This document shows, one piece after another, positions 1 to 10,135 of a stretch of DNA of 64,000 bases; the stretch's first letter is position 1, and each line of letters opens with the position of its first letter. This DNA is from Dryocosmus kuriphilus (Eukaryota; Arthropoda; Insecta; Hymenoptera; Cynipidae). The stretch is taken from NCBI GenBank assembly GCA_038277395.1, contig CM076193.1, positions 173,640,711-173,704,710 of the forward strand, given 5' to 3'. The notes under the pieces are model-generated. The model made no database searches and was not told where the DNA came from. It saw only the letters and a program-made list of their open reading frames with translations. The translations under genes and the position numbers were made by a program.

Positions 1-1297
1 TCCCCAATGATTTCCTCAGCAAAAGGCGTTAGTCTACATAAGATTAAACTGGTCAGGATCTTATAGCACGAAGGCACAAGTGAAATACCCCGATAATTGT
101 TACAGTTCGTTTTATCGCCTTTTTTAAAAATGGGTATAATGGTAGAGGTATTCCATTCCTCCGGTATCCGTTCTGTTTTCCAGATTGCGCGTATTAATTT
201 ACAAATTTGGCTTGAGAGGCGAGGGCCCCCATTTTTTATCAGTTCTAACAGTAGGTCGTCAACGCCTGCGGCTTTGTTATTTTTCAACTTCTTTATGGCC
301 ATTTCTATTTCTGTATCAGCAGGCTCATCAATTAGTAGATCAGCAGTGTGGATTTCACCGAGGTTAACTTCAACGGGGGCTTCGCGTACGTTCAATAGAT
401 TATCAAAATAGTTTTTCCATAAATTTAGTCTTTCTGTTGCATTAGCTACTAGATTTCCATTTTCGTCCCTCATTACTTTCGTTCTACTTTGGAGGCCTTT
501 TCTTATAAAATGGATTCCCCTGTACATCTCACGCGGGTTATTTTGCTTATTATGCGTGTCTATTGCTAGAATTTTATTCTTTTCCCACCCCCTTTTCTTG
601 GATCTGTAAAACCTCTTTGTACTTTTACTAATCTCGAGATACTTCTTATGTGTTTGATCGCACTTATTTTGTAAACTAACTTCTTTGGCTTTTGTTCGAT
701 TTTCAAACCATAGTTTGCACTCTTCATCGAACCACTTTTCTTTCCGGATCCTCCTCACAATTATCGCTATCGACTCCCTGTTTTTCAAGAGTGTCGAAAC
801 TATTAGAAATCTTTACTTGAAAGTTCAATATTTCTGTTGGCATTTTAAACTTATCTATATCGAAATGTACTGCTAGCGCTGGAGGGCTAGTTTTCTTATT
901 TAACGCCAGTCTAGATCTTAGTTTCACTATCACGAGAAAGTGGTCTGAATTTAAATCCGCCCCCCTGTACGATCTTACATCGAGAATGTTTGTATGACGT
1001 CTTCTGTCAATTAAAACGTGATCAATCTGATTCTGTGTGATACCATCTGGTGATGTCCAGGTGGCCTTATGTATATTTTTATGCTTGAAATATGTGCTTT
1101 TAACGACGAAGTTCTTTGAAGCTGCAAAGTTTGTTACTCTAGTCCCATTATCATTACTGAGGTGACGCAAGCTTTCTGACCCTATTGTAGGCCTATACAT
1201 CGGTTCTTTTTCAATTTTCGCGTAGAAGTCTCCCAATACTATTTTTGCGTCAAACTTCGAGAACTTGTCAAAAACCTGTTCGATTGTTTCGTAAAAA
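1..1297 (-). pseudogene. APE endonuclease C-terminus and reverse transcriptase N-terminus of non-LTR copy A
   Basis: From 1297 downwards the minus strand reads the second half of an apurinic-like endonuclease: a GDFYAKIEKE motif near 1236-1207, then the IDHVLIDRR and SDHFLVI motifs that carry catalytic Asp and His in this family. A frameshift near 755-790 separates this from the linker and reverse transcriptase, where KNNKAAGVDDLLLELIKNGG and FKKGDKTNCNNYRGISLVPS (RT motifs 1-2) are readable down to base 1. The RT palm lies outside the window. The element would nick DNA and copy its own RNA by target-primed reverse transcription. This copy is dead because of the Penelope insertion and the frameshift. 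Confidence 0.85.
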
Positions 1298-1307
1298 AGA
1301 TCTTTAG
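1298..1307. repeat. Target-site duplication of the Penelope element (left copy)
   Basis: agatctttag occurs here and again at 4456-4465. Removing the insertion and one copy rejoins the endonuclease frame across the junction (EDTKDLFYETIE), so this is the duplicated target. Confidence 0.85.
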
Positions 1308-1309
1308 CA

Positions 1310-2060
1310 GTAGAAAGAAGATATCAACACATCCAGATAAAAACTTAATGTTTAAAGTAACGTTTCGTCACTCAGCTGAGAGACCTCATCAGACAGTAAG
1401 TAAGTTCAAATCTAAAGAATATACAAAATTCACCTTAGAAGTAAGAATATACATCAGAAATCAGAAGTAAAAAGATGGTACAGGTAAAACTTACCAAAAA
1501 TACGTTGAGTTTAAATTTTTTGGAGTCATGTGGTCAGAGAAGGTTTGGAACAGATTTTGTAATTTTTGTTTGAGAGTAGAAAGGTAAAAAAGGGTAAAAA
1601 ATTCCAAAAATGTCATTACTCAAATGTATCTAAAAAATGATAAAACCGGAGAAGAATAAGTAAAAATTTAGAAAGTTTAAAAAAATTTTATTCTAGGATA
1701 GGATAGTTTTGAGTAAGTAAGAATTAAGATAGTTACCTTGTAAGAGAAAAAATGGATGGTAATAAAATCAAGAGGCCCATAATGGCCCATTTGAATTAGT
1801 TTAAATAAGCATTGTGAATAATAATAAAGCTTTAAAGTGTGAAAGTTGGAAGTGAGTTCTCTGAGTACATTGCCATGATGAGGTGGTTTGAGTACTGACA
1901 ATATGGAGTAGATTCATAAAGTTTAAAGGTTATAAGTGGGAGAAAAAGCGGCAAATTTGAAAAAGAGATGATAAGGAAACACAATATGGAATTTAGAAAT
2001 TTGGACAAAAATAAAAAATTTAAGGTATTTAATATTGAGTTATATGCAGAATCGTAAAAT
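1310..2060 (-). repeat. Left long repeat arm of the Penelope element
   Basis: Read on the minus strand, this matches 3642-4394 read on the plus strand over its whole length with scattered differences. The outer end is gtagaaagaagatatc. It lies downstream of the RT/GIY-YIG gene and holds a hammerhead core in the same orientation as the gene. Confidence 0.9.
1340..1405 (-). ncRNA. Hammerhead-type ribozyme core in left Penelope repeat
   Basis: On the minus strand CTGATGA (1392-1386) is followed by a stem II hairpin with a CTCAGCTGAG tip (1385-1367) and then GAAA (1366-1363), the conserved hammerhead core. The flanks ACTTACTGT and ACATTAAGT can pair with one mismatch as an open stem I, as in type I hammerheads. 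Stem III is short and the cleavage-site triplet is unclear, so activity is uncertain. Hammerheads are established parts of Penelope-like elements. Confidence 0.7.
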
Positions 2061-2168
2061 TGAAGGTCGGTAATTTTATTTAAAGCACTATTACCCCTTC
2101 TCTTTATATAAATCATTTTAAAAAACAAACGTTTATAAAAATTTTGTTCTTTATGTAGGATCTTTATG

Positions 2169-3640
2169 TCATCCCATTTTCATAAAAGAAGAATCACCGT
2201 TGTGATCTGCATGAATATGTTTTGCTATTTCTTTTCTATTTTCAATGCAATGTTGGACATTTCTCAGATGTTCGTTTCTTCTAGTATCCAAAGATCTTTT
2301 GGTTTGGCCAATGTATGATAGACCACAAGAACTGTTGAGTTCATAAACAACATTACATTGATCAAGTTTATTTATGGGATCTTTTCCTAGTTTAATGAAA
2401 ACATCAAATTTTGAATCTATTTTAAAAATAGTATTTATATTGAAATCAGAAAAAAGTCTACGAATGGAATATGAGATGTCAGGGTAAAAATTGAAAGACA
2501 CATAAGTTTTATCAGTTATTGTGTTGTTAGTATTAATAAGGTTTTGATTTGGAGTGGAATTATTCATATTAATTTGGAAGAGTCTATTTTAAATATGTTT
2601 TTCGATGAAATCATTAGGATAACTGTTATATTTTAAAATTTGCTTAACAAGCAAAATGTTATTTTTCTGGAAGGATTTATCAGAGAGTAAAATAGCTGAA
2701 TCTATTAAATTTTTTATACTACCAATTTTTTGGTGAATGGAATGGTTCGAAAAGAAATTGAGTAGTCTACCAGAATATGTGTCTTTTCTATACCAGTTTG
2801 TGATAATATTGTTAGCGTCGTCTCTAATAGTTTTTAAGTTTAGAAAACTAATTGAATTGTCGATTTCGATTTCATGTGTAAATTGTAATCTATCATGATA
2901 ACTATTGAAAAATTGAATAGTTTGTTGGACCTTATTCTTAGGGATAATGAGAAGGGTGTCGTCGACGTATCTGAAAAACGTGTGTATGTTAAAATCAATT
3001 TTTTTGAAAATATCAATCTCTAAATCCTGTAAAACTATTTCAGCTAATATTCTTGAAATCGGAAAACCCATTGGGGTGCCGAATTTCTGACTGTGAAATT
3101 TATTATTAAATTGAAAAGAGGTCGAATTCATTAAGAAGGCTATGCTATTTTTAAATTCAGTTAGTGGTATATTAGTACATTTTTAATATGTGGCCATCTT
3201 TTTTCGATGCCATCTAGAACTAGGTTTAGTGGAATGTTAGTAAACAAAGAAGAAACATCTAATGATAAGAAGATGTGGTTATTTGGAAATTTGATTTTTG
3301 TGATAGTATCATGGAAAGAAATGGAATTTTTTACAAAAGAATTTAATTTTGGAATTGAGTCAGTTAAGATTTGGTTTAAAGTTTTTGCAAGAAAATAAGT
3401 AGGAGAATTTATGTAGGAAACAACAGGCCTAAGAGGAAAATTTTCTTTGTATACTTTCGGAGGACCGTACATCCGAGCGATGTTAGTATTAGAAGTTGAA
3501 ATTGTGTTCTTCTTTATATTTTTACCTAGATATCCTTTTATATTCCAATTATTTAAAAGTTTGTGAGTTGAATTTTGTAATTTTCTAAAGGACTTGAATT
3601 AATTACATTATAAGTATTAGGATTATTTAACATTGTTTCC
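2169..3640 (-). pseudogene. Penelope-like reverse transcriptase with GIY-YIG endonuclease
   Basis: Read from 3640 downwards, the fragments are a linker region (KLLNNWNIKGYLGKN), the RT fingers (MYGPPKVYKENFPLRPVVS near 3472-3416, then SLDVSSLFTNIPL), the palm with GTPMGFPIS and the catalytic FRYVDD near 3000, the thumb (TNWYRKDTYSGRLLNF), and a GIY-YIG domain ending at 2169 with VVYELNSSCGLSYIGQTKRS. Breaks: a frameshift near 3560, another near 3150, and a TAA at the palm/endonuclease junction near 2590 with the frame continuing after it. The usual N-terminal region is absent. The family uses the GIY-YIG nuclease to prime reverse transcription. Confidence 0.9.
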
Positions 3641-3641
3641 A

Positions 3642-4394
3642 TTTTACAATTCTGCATATAACTCAATATTAAATACCTTAAATTTTTTATTTTTGTCCAA
3701 ATTTCTAAATTCCATATTTTGTTTCCTTATCATATCTTTTTCAAATTTGCCGCTTTTTCTCCCACTTATAACCTTTAGACTTTATGAATCTACTCCATAT
3801 TGTCAGTACTCAAACCACCTCATCATGGCAATATACTCAGAGAACTCACTTCCAACTTTCAAATTTTAAAGTTTTATTATTATTCACAATGCTTATTTAA
3901 ACTAATTCAAATTGGCCATTATGGGCCTCTTGATTTTATTACCATCCATTTTTTCTCTTACAAGGTAACTATCTTAATTCTTACTTACTCAAAACTATCC
4001 TAACCTAGAATAAAATTTTTTTTCAAACTTTCTAAATTTTTACTTATTCTTCTCCGGTTTTATCATTTTTTAGATACATTTGAGTAATGACATTTTTGGA
4101 ATTTTTTACCCTTTTTTACCTTTTTACTCTCAAACAAAAATTACAAAATCTGTTCCAAACCTTCTCTGACCACATGACTCCAAAAAATTTAAACTCAACG
4201 TATTTTTGGTAAGTTTTACCTGTAACATCTTTTTACTTCTGATTTCTGATGTATATTCTTACTTCTAAGGTGAATTTTGTATATTATTTAGATTTTAACT
4301 TACTTACTGTCTGATGAGGTCTCTCAGCTGAGTGACGAAACGTTACTTTAAACATTACATTTTTTGTCTGGATGTGTTGATATCTTCTTTCTAC
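3642..4394 (+). repeat. Right long repeat arm of the Penelope element (inverted)
   Basis: This is the inverted counterpart of 1310-2060. It lies upstream of the gene and points the opposite way, so the element is bounded by inverted rather than tandem long repeats. Confidence 0.9.
4300..4365 (+). ncRNA. Hammerhead-type ribozyme core in right Penelope repeat
   Basis: CTGATGA at 4311-4317, an imperfect stem II at 4318-4336 with palindromic tip CTCAGCTGAG, and GAAA at 4337-4340 form the hammerhead core. It mirrors the left copy and is antisense to the gene. The stem I partner downstream differs from the left copy (ACATTACAT versus ACATTAAGT), which weakens stem I here. Confidence 0.65.
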
Positions 4395-4455
4395 TATTTC
4401 TATCCCCGGACGTTAAATCAATAATGAGGACTCAAAATCTCTCCTCGATCATATT

Positions 4456-4465
4456 AGATCTTTAG
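4456..4465. repeat. Target-site duplication of the Penelope element (right copy)
   Basis: agatctttag, identical to 1298-1307. Confidence 0.85.
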
Positions 4466-4849
4466 TATCTTCGTCTTTATCTTCGGTAGGTACAGTGCAC
4501 GTTAATTAGCACCTGTTTGCAGAAATTACCCTTTAGTACAATATATGATAACCGGTCGTTAATGAATTGCATATCGATAACCGCTTGCGAAATTCGTTTA
4601 TTAACAAGAAACCCGATCCCCAGTTTGCGCTCTTTAGCTCCCCCATAGTGAAAAGTGCAGTTCTCCTTGGAGATTGATTGATTCAGACTCGCCAGGCCAG
4701 CAGGTTTCTTGAAGTGCTATTATATCAATATCGTATCTCTTTGCTATCTCAATGAATTCGCTAAATCCGCCAGTATTTAGACTGCGCGCGTTCAGAGTTC
4801 CCGTCTTAAGATATTTTATTTCAGTTGTTCGGTTTTCGAAGTTAGCCAT
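4456..4849 (-). pseudogene. APE endonuclease N-terminus of non-LTR copy A
   Basis: The start codon is at 4849-4847. The protein opens MANFENRTTEIKYLKTGTLN and contains LNARSLNTGGFSEFIEIAKR and DIIALQETCWPG, the N-terminal APE endonuclease motifs with the catalytic Glu in LQET. After a frameshift near 4634 the domain continues through a KGNFCKQVLINVH-like stretch to the Penelope junction at 4456. Copy B has the same start at 54039, which supports the chosen ATG. Confidence 0.85.
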
Positions 4850-5475
4850 GATATTTTTGAGAAATTCCGCACGTTAGGGATCCTGTTCCGGTCGCAGGTG
4901 TGTCCGCCGTCCCAGGAGTGATAACCCCCATACCTCCCTAGGTCTAAGTATGGGAGCTTTCCGACTTTGACAAGGACCGTGTCAACTTGTCGTCAGACAC
5001 ATTACGGCTTCATCTTCGTATCCTAACGTCCCCCTGCAAGGCTGTGCGCCACACAGGCATCAATACCACGTTGACCCTACAGGCGAATCATTCCACACAT
5101 TCCTTGCGGAGAGTGTCATCGCTGTGGTATCCAATGGGGCAGCAGGATTTTCCCCTTACAAGATTTTTAGTTTTGGTTCGGGTAGTGTTTCTAGGTGGAT
5201 ACACGCTGGGCCTCGGCCTGGTAGAACCCACTTATAGCGTATGGATGCGAAAGGGTGAATCCCCCCAAACCATGGCCGTCGTGTACCTATTTTTTACCAA
5301 TGTGGATTCACCACACCCACGACTGGTTCCTATCGGCTGTCCGCGACTGCTTATTCTTGTATTCACAGTTAACCTCGGAAGCTGTTCAACCTCAGGGGCC
5401 GTTCCTCTACCCGCAACCTGAGGACGCGCTGCGTAGTGGTGATAGGGATCCACCAAGCAGTCCCGTTGTGAGCAT
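4850..5475 (-). promoter_or_regulatory. 5' untranslated region of non-LTR copy A
   Basis: This matches 53425-54038 (copy B) base for base with moderate divergence. The inner ~297 bp (4850-5146) is the leader also found upstream of the E1 and E2 transposases. Two conserved short inverted repeats (4911-4956 and about 4960-4998) can form a pseudoknot and a hairpin; see the findings. Non-LTR elements usually carry an internal promoter in this region, but no core promoter motif was identified here. Confidence 0.75.
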
Positions 5476-5577
5476 GTTATCAAAAATTTAAAAATTTTTA
5501 TTTGACCCATTAGGTCTTATCATTTTCTTTATATAATCAAAATTTATTTGAATATTTGTTCTTTACCAATGCTTATG

Positions 5578-6903
5578 CGAGGCACGCCCAGAAAGTAAGT
5601 GTACTCAATTTTTGTAGGTTTCAAAAAAAATTTATTAAAACGAAAACAAGTTGGTTACATTTGTACGTATGTAAGTTATTTTTTCGACATAGTCACCATC
5701 CCTCTCGATGCAAGTGGTGAGCCGCGGGATCAATTTTTTTATGCCTGCCTCGAAGAAGTCTCCCGCCAGCTCTTTCGCCCACTTCTCCACCTCTCACTTC
5801 ACCACCTCGTCCGTCGAAAACTTGTTTTCATCCATGTATACCTCCAGGGAAGTGAACAGATGGAAATCTGAAGGGGCCTGGTCAGGGGAATACGGGGGGT
5901 GGTTCAAAACGTCCCATCCAAGAGAGTCCAGGAGTTGCGTCGTGGCGTTGGCCGTATGAGGTTTGGCATTTTCATGCAGCAGGCAGACTCCCTTCGTCAG
6001 CATGCCCCTCCTTTTATTCTGAATCGCCCTTTTCAATTTTTTCAGCATCGCAGAATATCTTGCCGAGTTGATGGTCTCCCGTGAGGCAGATATTCAATCA
6101 AAATTATGCATTATAGTCCCAAAACACGGATGCCATGATTTTTTTGGCTGAAATTAAGGTTTTGAATTTCTTGGCGGAGGGGGTGACAAGGTTTGGCGCC
6201 ATTGTTGGGACTGCCTCTTAGAGGCGTGTAGTGGGTAATCCAGGTTTCGTCTCCAGTAACAATAGAGTAGAGAAAATCATCGCCTTCGGGTTCATAGCGC
6301 TCCAAAAACTCTTTGGAGTTTCACTCGATTCAACTTGTGCTGTTCTGTCAGCTGTTTTGGGACCCACCTCGCAGACAATTTCCGATATCCGAGAGTTTCT
6401 GTGATTGTTTCGTGTAACAGGGATCTGGAGATTTGCGGAAACATCGCAGGAAGATCATCTAACGTCAATCTGCGATCGTCACGGACCGCAATCTCGATTT
6501 TTTGCACAAGCTCGTCAGTCACAATTGAAGGCCTTCCGCTCCTCTGATCGTCATGCACGGAAGTACGGCCATTTTTAAATTCGCAAAACCACTTGTAGAC
6601 ACTCGTACGATTCATAGCTCCATTACCGTAAACAGTTTGCACCTCATTATAAATCTCAACTGGAGCTTTTCCCTTGTCAACGAGGTAGCGAATGACGGCG
6701 CAAATTTCGCACTTGGCGGGAGATACGATCGACATTTTTCGCGAGAGATGCTACTGCGTCAAGAGTTTTCAACACACTAACCACAGATTGGTCTCGTTTT
6801 GAAGGGGAGGGGTCAGGCTACGCGGCAGTGTTGCCAACATGTCGAAAAAGTATTCCCTACAGCTGTCAGAGTACCAGCACACTTACATTCTTGACGTGCC
6901 TCG
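5578..6903 (-). mobile_element. mariner-family transposon
   Basis: The length of about 1.33 kb is typical of mariner. The terminal inverted repeats read cgaggcacgcccagaaagta on the left (5578 onwards) and the complement of ttacattcttgacgtgcctcg on the right (to 6903), followed by TA at 6904-6905. A transposase remnant fills the interior on the minus strand. Confidence 0.9.
5794..6735 (-). pseudogene. mariner transposase, broken
   Basis: It starts MSIVSPAKCEICAVIRYLVD at 6735. An N-terminal HTH (VYKWFCEFKNGRTS, then DDQRSGRPS) is followed by a catalytic domain with GDETWITHY (first Asp) near 6250, LLHENAKPHTA near 5975 and YSPDQAPSDFHLF (third Asp) near 5880. The second catalytic Asp, normally in HDNARPH, is Glu here. 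Frameshifts lie near 6300, 6150 and 6080. The enzyme would cut and paste at TA sites; this copy is dead. Confidence 0.9.
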
Positions 6904-6905
6904 TA

Positions 6906-7728
6906 TCTTCGATCAATGTAGTTCGTGATTATTTTGTTATTTACATAATCTCTTTATAATTTTTCTTTTGATTGTGCTTATTGTTTTTTAAAAATAAAAC
7001 TCTAGGCTGAATAGATTGGCAAATTTTTGCCGACGAAACGTTGCTGGATCAAAATTCATCAGCATAAGATATTATTTACCCTCTAAATAATAATAATAAT
7101 AATTATTTAAAAAATTGTATTTAATATAATATTTTTGTGTAGGAGAAATTTATGATTATTTAATTTCAAGCAATTATAAATTCCCTTAGACCAGGACTTT
7201 CTGGCCTGCAGATAAACCAGGAAAAGGATCACCGAGAGGATTCAACTGATTGTCATTAGTTAAATAAATATTTGTTAGTCTTAGCTAATTCAACTAGCTA
7301 GGACACAACAATTTTTCAAATCAATGAATAAATTACTCGTCTGTAGTTTCTGTATCTTCCGTTTCATTTCGTTCAGTTTCTTAACATTATTTATTTCTAT
7401 ACTGATTTTTCTATAATGACTTTTCTGGAATCATGGAAAAATCATAAGAAATGCATTAAATAGAAAAATCATTATAATAAAAACAAGTGTTGTACGCAGA
7501 ATTCTCTACTGTCTATTTTATGTTGTATTTTGACTAATTTTTTAATTACGTGAGATTACAAATCCATCTGGGGTTACGAAATAGTCTAGTACGGCTCCGC
7601 TCGGTCCGTACAGCTGTCGATGAACTGATTCTGTAAAAAGCATAGGGATTTTTTATTACCGAGATTTTTCAACGACACACACAGCTTTACGAAAGTTGAA
7701 ATGTCAAATTTAAGTATTAGTTCATAAG
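6906..7728. other. Non-coding AT-rich stretch
   Basis: No gene or repeat boundary was recognised. It has a short AAT microsatellite at about 7085-7105 and a local gacgaaacgttgctgg stretch at 7032 (considered and rejected as a ribozyme). Confidence 0.5.
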
Positions 7729-7986
7729 CCCAGAGGGTACGAAAGTCCCAAGACGTCTTAAGGACGTTCTTAAGACGTCCTAAGTCAGGCCAAGTAAGGT
7801 TTTAAAAACATAAAATATTCTAAAAACGTTTTTAGGACGTATTTGGAACATTGTACGTTTCTTGGACGTGTTTTAGCCTAACTTAGAATGTCTTTTTACA
7901 CGTTCTAAAAACATCTTTTAAACTTTACGTCGTAAGAACGTCTTAAGGACCTTCTCAAAACGTATTTAAATTTCGTGCCCGCTGGG
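7729..7986. mobile_element. Small palindromic MITE with CCCAG termini
   Basis: Inverted ends: cccagagggtacgaaag at 7729 and the complement cccagcgggcacgaaat ending at 7986. The 258 bp interior is built from short variants of acgtcttaaggacg / aaacgtttttaggacg and has no coding capacity. The target duplication is unclear, so the superfamily is open. Confidence 0.55.
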
Positions 7987-8394
7987 AGATTTATCAGTGG
8001 CCAGCAAAATATGCTGTTTTTCAAAGAAAGCTTGAAATAAAAAGTAGAAACAGCAACCGTTTTGTTTCTTCGGTGTAAACTGAAGAAATTTCAAGACAAG
8101 CGCTTGCAATTTAAGAAAAATGTGTAATTTACCAAACATGAAAAAAAAAGCTTTTTGAGCATTTTCAAATAATTCTAACTTCAAAAACTTTGATGAAGCT
8201 TGTAAATTTATATTATGTTTCAGGCTTCAAGAATAATTATTCCAATTTCAAACATTTTAAGTTTTTAAGATTTCAAATCGAAATATTTAATTTTTTCACA
8301 CAATAGTTAAATTATTAACCAAAAATATTATAGTTAAATATTCAAAAACTGAATTAAATTTCATATAAAGTTAATTGAATAAAAACTGAAAGGA
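7987..8394. other. Non-coding AT-rich stretch
   Basis: Nothing recognisable beyond low-complexity A/T runs. Confidence 0.5.
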
Positions 8395-8604
8395 AAAAAA
8401 ATTTGCCCGCTTCACGGGCACATTCTCATCGCGCGCTTTGCGCGAAGTATGAGCGCACCTAGGGCGCGCGGTCCGGTGGTCGTCGCGCTTCTCGCTCCGA
8501 TATATTGAAGCTTCGCGCTCGGATGTTTTTATAGTTTTGCAGAAAAGTGGATTTGTTTGTATTTAATAACATATTTCACGAATAACTCAAAAACTACGCG
8601 TCTA
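8395..8604. repeat. Composite repeat, GC-rich end module
   Basis: It contains acattctcatcgcgcgctttgcg and a gcgcgcgaagtatgagcgc-like block that recurs at 12450-12560, 13740-13840 and 58820-58900. It ends in aactcaaaaactacgcgtct, where a MITE has inserted; the family continues at 9778. Confidence 0.65.
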
Positions 8605-8984
8605 CCGTGTGGAAATTTCGAGTCGGCCCCCGCGAGGGCCAACGTAGTTTGCCCCTTTACTACGCTGGCCCTACGTCGGAAAACTACGTAGGGCAAACAT
8701 AGTTTCGACACCTCCGCCTTCGAAGGCCGCATGTAGGTTGCCCTCGAAGGGCCAATAAGGTAGCCCTCTGTAGTGCCCAGCTAAGCTCTCCCTCCACCAA
8801 ATGGGTTACAGAACCATTAAGTAAAAAAGTCTGTATGGATCTGGTCGGTTTTTGTAAGTAGATGTGTTCAGAATGCAAAAGAATTGTTTTATATGATATT
8901 GCTGCAGTTAAATTATGTTTAAATTTACACAATTGTACAAACATTTACTTATATATATATAATAGCATGCCTAGTCCTATGAAA

Positions 8985-9081
8985 AATCGCACCCGCTGAG
9001 GATTCGAACCCTACCTAGCATACCGAAAACTAACCTGATGTAAATATACCGCACGCCTTAGCCGAATGAGCTATTTGACAA
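8985..9081 (-). tRNA. tRNA-like sequence (probably a SINE head or decayed tRNA)
   Basis: On the minus strand a good A box (TAGCTCATTCGGCTAAGGCG) and B box (GGTTCGAATCC) are correctly ordered. The acceptor arms do not pair and the anticodon region is long, so a functional tRNA is unlikely. Confidence 0.35.
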
Positions 9082-9179
9082 CTTGAACCTTTTTGTCAAA
9101 AATGAATCCAAGTGATTCCTTGAAAGAGCCAGGGACGGTCGAGAAATATATATATTTCTACATATTTGGAAGCTCGACA

Positions 9180-9480
9180 TGTTTTTAGAATTTTCCAAAT
9201 TTCCAAAATTCCCAAGAATTTCAAAAATTCTTCAAAATTTCAAAAATTACCAAAATTCTCAAAAATGTTCAATATTACCAAAATTTCTAATATTTTCTAA
9301 AATTTCCAAAATTCTCAAAAATATCCAAAGTTTCCAAAATTCTAAAAAATTCTCCAAATTAGTAAAATTTCCAATACTTTCTGAAACTTCCAAAATTCTC
9401 AAAAATTTTAAAAATTACCAAAATTCTCAAAATTTTGGAAAGTCTCAAAAATTTTGGAAATGTTAGGAGTATTTGAATAT
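9180..9480. repeat. Low-complexity tandem (ttccaaaattctcaaaaa-type)
   Basis: About 300 bp of imperfect repeats of aattccaaaattctcaaaa. The reading frame across it is an artefact of the repeat. Confidence 0.8.
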
Positions 9481-9777
9481 TTTGGATTTTGTAGAAATTT
9501 TAATAGTTTTTGAAGATTTCAAAAAACAGGCCAAAAAATCATGATAAAAGTTTTTTTTGGAATTTTTCATAACAATCTAATGTTTATTTTTGTAGCAGTT
9601 TCTAATTTCTTGTTTAACTTTGTGATCAGACTTAGAATTTTTTGTACCAAAAAATAAAGAGGCAAATATGTAGGACCTTGGGAGGGCCCAGCTGGGCATT
9701 TCCATAGTGGGCCTCTTTTGTGAGGCCCTTAGAGGGCCACTAATTAAAGAAGGCTAAACTGGGCAATTTCCACACGG

Positions 9778-10135
9778 ACTGTTTAAAAAAATGACAGAGA
9801 GCAAACCTGTAGATGTTTTTTGAGGTGAACAACTTTGTTTATTGTCATTTTTTTTGTATTTGGCATAGTTTGGCGGGAAATATGAATTTTTTATTCTTAA
9901 TAACTTTTTCTCCATTAAAACAAGAACCATGCACTTTATCAAAAAATAGTTAATGAAAAATATGTAGATCTTTTGAGCTGAGCAACTTTGTTTTTTATCA
10001 TTTTTTCGTAACTTGAATATTTTGACAAGAAAACATAGTTTTTTATTTTAATAATATTTTGTCGATTAAAACAAAAACTGTGCATTTTATTAAAAAATAG
10101 TTAAAACAAAATTTGTAGATCATCCAAAAACGTAA
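9778..10135. repeat. Composite repeat, ~145 bp internal units
   Basis: Two to three units of the family's internal repeat (gtagatctttttgaggtgaacaa ... aaaccgtgcattttatcaaaaaa). It continues the copy interrupted by the MITE at 8605-9777. Confidence 0.65.

Larger units (their letters stand above)
1310..4455 (-). mobile_element. Penelope-like element with inverted long terminal repeats
   Basis: A reverse transcriptase plus GIY-YIG gene on the minus strand lies between two arms of about 750 bp (1310-2060 and 3642-4394) that are inverted copies of each other. Penelope-like elements are known for terminal repeats in tandem or inverted arrangement, for GIY-YIG endonuclease and for hammerhead ribozymes, and all three are seen here. 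The insertion is flanked by a 10 bp duplication. About 61 bp (4395-4455) between the right arm and the right duplication have no counterpart on the left. The gene lacks its N-terminal third, so the copy is truncated and non-functional. Confidence 0.9.
1..5475 (-). mobile_element. Non-LTR retrotransposon copy A (RTE/CR1-like), interrupted by a Penelope element
   Basis: The element reads on the minus strand from about 5475 down past the left window edge. In order it holds a 5' untranslated region (4850-5475), the endonuclease start (4456-4849), a Penelope insertion, the rest of the endonuclease, and the first part of the reverse transcriptase (1-720). Copy B at 53425-55035 on the plus strand has the same 5' region and the same protein start, which fixes the 5' end. 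The endonuclease resembles the APE-type domain often labelled craniofacial development protein 2-like in arthropod annotation. The exact clade cannot be settled by eye. Confidence 0.85.
8605..9777. mobile_element. MITE with CCGTGTGGAAATT termini
   Basis: Left end ccgtgtggaaatt at 8605, right end its complement ending at 9777. GC-rich 'gggccaacgtag' segments lie near both ends. The insertion splits a composite repeat (host continues as tgtttaaaaaaatgac after 9778). The interior holds a tRNA-like sequence and a low-complexity block. No protein is encoded. Confidence 0.6.

Noticed and set aside
1677..2128. Small proteins in the Penelope repeat arms, present in both arms
   Set aside because: They arise from the same repeated non-coding sequence and show no known domain.
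7025..7072. gacgaaacgttg and tcatcag close together, resembling a hammerhead core
   Set aside because: GAAA is on the plus strand while CTGATGA is on the minus strand; a hammerhead needs both on one strand.
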